A DNA stretch of 6,263 bases from a bacterium. GTDB lineage: Bacteria; Bacillota_I; Bacilli_A; RFN20; CAG-826. Both the position numbers and the translations under genes were made by a program. This document shows, piece by piece, positions 6,038 to 6,263 of the stretch (the first letter of the stretch is position 1; each line of letters starts with the position of its first letter). The notes beneath the pieces are model-generated. The model saw nothing but the letters and a program-made list of their open reading frames with translations. It did no database searches and was not told the origin of the DNA. Location of the stretch: contig JAHZFY010000019.1 in the NCBI GenBank assembly GCA_019421105.1, positions 8,860-15,122 of the forward strand, written 5' to 3'.

Positions 6038-6263
6038 TTGGTTTTTGTTTGATCGTTATTTATTTTTTCTTTTAAAATGACATTTAAAACTATTCCTATT
6101 ATCATAGCAACAGCAATGGAAGTAATCGTTATGACAGGTGAGTCTGGATTGCCAAATTTAAATGTTAAACCACCGATTCCACTTACAAGAATTGCCGATG
6201 CGATGAATATATTTTTTTGGTTGTTGAGATCTATTTTTTCTTTCATCAACATTTTTACTCCAC
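6034..6263 (-). CDS. Uracil permease (nucleobase:cation symporter-2 family), C-terminal fragment
   Basis: Seventy-six codons are visible; the gene runs off the right edge, so the 5' part is missing. The reading is GVKMLMKEKIDLNN, then a membrane segment IFIASAILVSGIGGL, then KFGNPDSPVITITS and a second membrane segment AVAMIIGIVLNVIL, ending with a polar tail. This matches the C-terminal end of UraA/PyrP-type uracil permeases, where a V(D/E)xxxxRN-type loop is followed by SVILVxGIGG and ends GIVLNLIL. The protein would import uracil through the cytoplasmic membrane. An ATG at 6252 with a GGAG before it could suggest a small independent gene, but the frame stays open upstream and the coded residues fit the permease. 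Confidence 0.83.
   Translation of the reverse strand, partial: GVKMLMKEKIDLNNQKNIFIASAILVSGIGGLTFKFGNPDSPVITITSIAVAMIIGIVLNVILKEKINNDQTKTN

Noticed and set aside
6034..6252. Independent 72-residue small membrane protein starting at ATG 6252 (GGAG 5 nt upstream)
   Set aside because: The frame stays open to the window edge and the sequence matches the C-terminal end of uracil permeases, so the ATG is internal.

Overview
All recognisable genes in this AT-rich window lie on the minus strand, so transcription runs from base 6263 towards base 1. The organism looks like a low-GC Firmicute or Mollicutes-related anaerobe (RF39-, Erysipelotrichia- or Acholeplasma-like). The signs are strong AT bias, AGGAG-type ribosome sites, AGA-rich arginine codons, Fe-S/flavin redox genes and HypB. 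The six stop codons in view are TAA (5) and TAG (1). UGA appears neither as a stop nor as an internal codon, so the sequence does not show whether the genetic code is 11 or 4. The taxon call is inference.

Layout in transcription order: (1) the C-terminal end of a uracil permease (6263-6034), cut by the window edge; (2) a three-gene operon made of a short NfeD-type membrane protein, an SPFH/slipin protein and a flavin-reductase-like protein with an apparent C-terminal PCP_red-like helical domain (6002-3711), closed by an intrinsic terminator (3704-3675); (3) mnmA, tRNA 2-thiouridylase (3659-2607), with its own promoter; (4) a two-gene unit of hypB, starting at GTG (2526-1855), followed 2 nt later by a large multidomain Fe-S/FAD/NAD(P) oxidoreductase (1852 to beyond base 1). 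The oxidoreductase fills the whole left third of the window and is open at the left edge.

How the genes work together: NfeD and slipin are a classic membrane-scaffold pair and overlap by 8 bp. The flavin reductase follows 11 nt later with its ribosome site overlapping the slipin stop. HypB is a nickel-handling GTPase, and here it is translationally coupled to a cytosolic electron-transfer flavoprotein. No hydrogenase structural gene is visible.

The items most worth a second look are: the hypB-oxidoreductase coupling; the unusual N-terminal cysteine module fused to a GltD-like half; the PCP_red-like tail on the flavin reductase; the extra cysteine (CxxC) in the MnmA active site; two promoters whose -10 box sits only 7-8 nt before the start codon (candidate leaderless mRNAs for mnmA and nfeD); and a perfect 6-bp-arm palindrome lying over the extended -10 of the hypB promoter. 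I found no RNA genes, mobile elements, CRISPR arrays or gene-free stretch over 100 bases.
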